From Streptomyces sp. MST-110588 (GTDB lineage Bacteria; Actinomycetota; Actinomycetes; Streptomycetales; Streptomycetaceae), in NCBI RefSeq assembly GCF_022695595.1, contig NZ_CP074380.1:5333501-5397500 (forward strand): 64,000 bases of DNA. The letters are read 5' to 3'. Each line of letters begins with the position of its first letter. Position 1 is the stretch's first letter. Below the pieces are notes generated by a model. That model was given only the letters and a program-made list of their open reading frames with translations, was not told the DNA's origin and ran no database searches. The translations under genes and the position numbers were made by a program. Shown in pieces: positions 62,446 through 64,000 of this stretch.

Positions 62446-63258
62446 CTACGGGGTGCGGGGCTCCAGGCGGTAGGTGAAAGCGGCAGTGCCGGGGTCGAGG
62501 GCTGTTGCGCCGCCGTCGACGGTCAGTACCGCGCCGTTGACGAAGGACGCGGCGGGGGAGAGCAGCCAGGTGATCGCCTCGGCGACCTCCCGTGGGTCAC
62601 CGGGGCGGCGCGCGGGAAGCAGTCGGGTCGCCTCGGTGTACGCGGCCTCGGTGCCACCGTCCCCGAGCCCCGCCTCCTCGGCGAAGCGCGCCATCCGGCG
62701 ATCGGCCATATCAGTACGTACCCAGCTAGGGCACACCGTGTTGGCGCGCAGCCCCTGTGGTCCGTAGTCGACGGCCAGGGAGCGGCAGAGCTGGAGCAAG
62801 GCCGCCTTGGAGGTCGCGTACGCGGCATTGCCGACACCGTTGCGCAGCGCGGACACCGAGGCCACCGCGACGACCGAACCGCGCGACTTCAGCAAGTGCG
62901 GCAGCGCGGCGCGCAGGAGCAGGAAGGGACCGGTGAGGTTGACGCGCATCACGGCCTCCCAGTCCTCGTCCGACAGCTCGCCCACGGTGCCGCTGCGCCC
63001 GATGCCCGCATTGAGTACGAGGCCGTCCAGGCGGCCATACGTGGCGACGGCGGTATCCACCAGGTCGCGTACCGCATCGGGATCACCGATGTCGGAAGGA
63101 TGGGCCAGGGCGCCGGTCTCCTCGGCTATATGGTGCAGCGGCTCCGGCCGCCGACCGGAGACCACCACCTGATGGCCCGCTTCCCGCAGCAGCCGGGCGG
63201 TGGCGGCACCGATTCCCGTTCCGCCGCCGGTGACGATGACTGCTTGTTGTTCAGACAT
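62446..63258 (-). CDS. SDR-family oxidoreductase
   Basis: A 270-aa classical short-chain dehydrogenase. Cofactor motif TGGGTGIG (10-17), NAGIG, the catalytic Ser in VAVASVSALRNG and the YATSKAAL Tyr/Lys pair are present; VLTVDGGATA is near the C-terminus, as in FabG-like members. The GRRPEP sequence after the second strand points to NADP. No metabolic neighbour identifies the substrate. A 295-bp gap upstream of the acyltransferase start (62151-62445) separates the two leftward genes and holds nothing clear. Confidence 0.93.
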   Translation of the reverse strand: MSEQQAVIVTGGGTGIGAATARLLREAGHQVVVSGRRPEPLHHIAEETGALAHPSDIGDPDAVRDLVDTAVATYGRLDGLVLNAGIGRSGTVGELSDEDWEAVMRVNLTGPFLLLRAALPHLLKSRGSVVAVASVSALRNGVGNAAYATSKAALLQLCRSLAVDYGPQGLRANTVCPSWVRTDMADRRMARFAEEAGLGDGGTEAAYTEATRLLPARRPGDPREVAEAITWLLSPAASFVNGAVLTVDGGATALDPGTAAFTYRLEPRTP

Positions 63259-63440
63259 GGGTCCTCAACCTCCGAGACGACCGGATGCGAGCTGTGTGAT
63301 CAGACGTATATACCCAGGGATGTCGGCCGCACCCGATCGACGCGACCCGCGCCCGGCCCGCGCGCCGACAGAGAGCGGAGCGAAGCGAGCGGCAGCCGAC
63401 GCCCCGAGCCCGGGAGGGGGGTCCGCACCACGCCCATAGA
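63259..63440. other. Gap between SDR gene and rRNA promoters
   Basis: The SDR promoter region on the minus strand. GTATATACCC near 63306-63315 is the only AT-rich element. No gene is seen. Confidence 0.4.
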
Positions 63441-63445
63441 TCGTG

Positions 63446-63772
63446 TAGTGTTCTCCGAGTTGCCGCGGCGCCGACCGGCCCGGGGCAGCCACTCACGCCG
63501 CACCGGCGGCACACCACTACTGCACGGCCCCTGAACGGGATGAATTTCGGCATGCCGGAATTCGAAACCGGACTCGATTATGAGTCGCCAGGGAAATCCG
63601 CTAAAGTGGTGGACACGCCGGAAGGCGCGAAACACCCCCTCCGACAGGTAATCGGAACCGAATTCGAACCGGAAACGGAACGAAATGAGGATCTGCTAGA
63701 GTCGGAACCGCGGAAAAGCCGAAAGGCCGGACCGCACCGGCGGAAATCAGGCCCGGAAGGATCTGATAGAGT
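63446..63772 (+). promoter_or_regulatory. Multiple rRNA operon promoters
   Basis: Four -10-like hexamers precede the leader: TAGTGT (63446), TAAAGT (63602), TAGAGT (63697) and TAGAGT (63767). The last two sit in a repeated GGATCTG-A/C-TAGAGTCGGAA context typical of Streptomyces rRNA promoters, which are arranged in tandem sets of about four. Sequence becomes noticeably more AT-rich here. Short frames in this region are not genes. Confidence 0.8.
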
Positions 63773-63839
63773 CGGAAACGCAAGACCGAAGGGAAGCGCC
63801 CGGAGGGCCCGGTGAAACGGGACCGAAGGAAGCGTCCGT

Positions 63840-64000
63840 TCCTTGAGAACTCAACAGCGTGCCAAAAGTCAACGCCAGATATGTTGATACCCCGTCCACC
63901 GGCTTCCGGCCGGAGGATGAGGTTCCTTTGAAAAGCCCACCGGCACCGATGGTGCGGGTGGCACACACAGCGAGGACGCTGTGAACGGGCGGCTTATTCC
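63840..64000 (+). ncRNA. Leader of an rRNA operon (5' of 16S), cut by window edge
   Basis: TTGAGAACTCAACAGCGTGC, then AAAAGTCAACGCCAGATATG, GTTGATACCCCGTCC and GCGAGGACGCTGTGAACG are the conserved Streptomyces pre-16S leader, containing antitermination and RNase III processing signals. A hairpin CCACCGGCTTCCGGCCGG region is variable among operons. The 16S rRNA gene itself must begin shortly after the window end. Confidence 0.85.

Noticed and set aside
63540..63815. Open frame of 91 codons before the rRNA leader
   Set aside because: It lies over the tandem rRNA promoters; composition and repeats are explained by promoter sequence.
1..64000. tRNA genes, integrases, transposases or att sites
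   Set aside because: I looked for T-loop sequences (GGTTCGAATCC type), transposase motifs and terminal repeats and saw none. The small HTH protein at 38179 is not enough to call a mobile element.

Overview
The window is high-GC DNA with the marks of a Streptomyces chromosome. Codons end strongly in G or C, GTG starts and ATGA/GTGA overlaps are frequent, and secreted proteins are many. There is an Mbl-type MreB, a DnaE replicative polymerase, a CsoR-type copper operator, two DnaA boxes of Streptomyces type, and the conserved leader of a Streptomyces rRNA operon at the right edge. Genus is inferred from these features; species cannot be told.

Layout. 1-13 kb: a truncated GH65 enzyme with a discoidin domain, a penicillin-binding protein, a secreted phytase-like esterase, a two-in-one ABC exporter, a small AT-richer secreted protein, a secreted S28 peptidase and a lipoprotein. 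13-21 kb: a GH3 N-acetylglucosaminidase-type lipoprotein diverging from dnaE, then a secreted protein-arginine deiminase. 21-24 kb: a frameshifted small lipoprotein, then a LysR regulator diverging from an EamA exporter. 24-29.5 kb: a sugar or cyclitol locus in which a MarR-GNAT fusion and a TIM-barrel isomerase diverge from a Gfo/Idh/MocA dehydrogenase, a (frameshifted) DUF993 aldolase-like gene and a second isomerase. 29.7-34.5 kb: RecD2-type helicase, citrate synthase, copper chaperone under a CsoR box. 34.6-40.8 kb: a DedA/VTT protein, two Gfo/Idh/MocA oxidoreductases, a SUKH protein, a PanE-like reductase, a tiny HTH protein and an IolE-like protein. 41-47.8 kb: a myo-inositol catabolic operon (iolC, Cgl0159-type barrel, iolB, iolD, iolA/mmsA). 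48-52 kb: an extracellular hydrolase fused to a cytoplasmic ABC ATPase, with its permease. 52-57 kb: a decayed NTF2-like gene, two secreted proteins and a FUSC transporter. 57-63 kb: mbl, a TetR/monooxygenase pair, a frameshifted acyltransferase and an SDR. 63.4-64 kb: rRNA promoters and leader; the 16S gene lies beyond the edge.

How the genes work together. The inositol genes form a divergon: dehydrogenase and dehydratase-like genes leftward from about 40.8 kb, ring opening, kinase, isomerase and semialdehyde dehydrogenase steps rightward from 41 kb, with a good promoter and repeated AAGGACTT motifs between. The 24-29.5 kb locus uses the same enzyme classes (dehydrogenase, isomerases, aldolase-like barrel) but has its own regulator and probably handles another polyol or sugar.

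A warning on quality. Four genes (small lipoprotein, DUF993, iolC, acyltransferase) each become intact if one G or C is added to a short G/C run. That shared pattern is more like uncorrected homopolymer errors in the assembly than four real mutations. The NTF2-like gene needs more than one repair and looks truly decayed.
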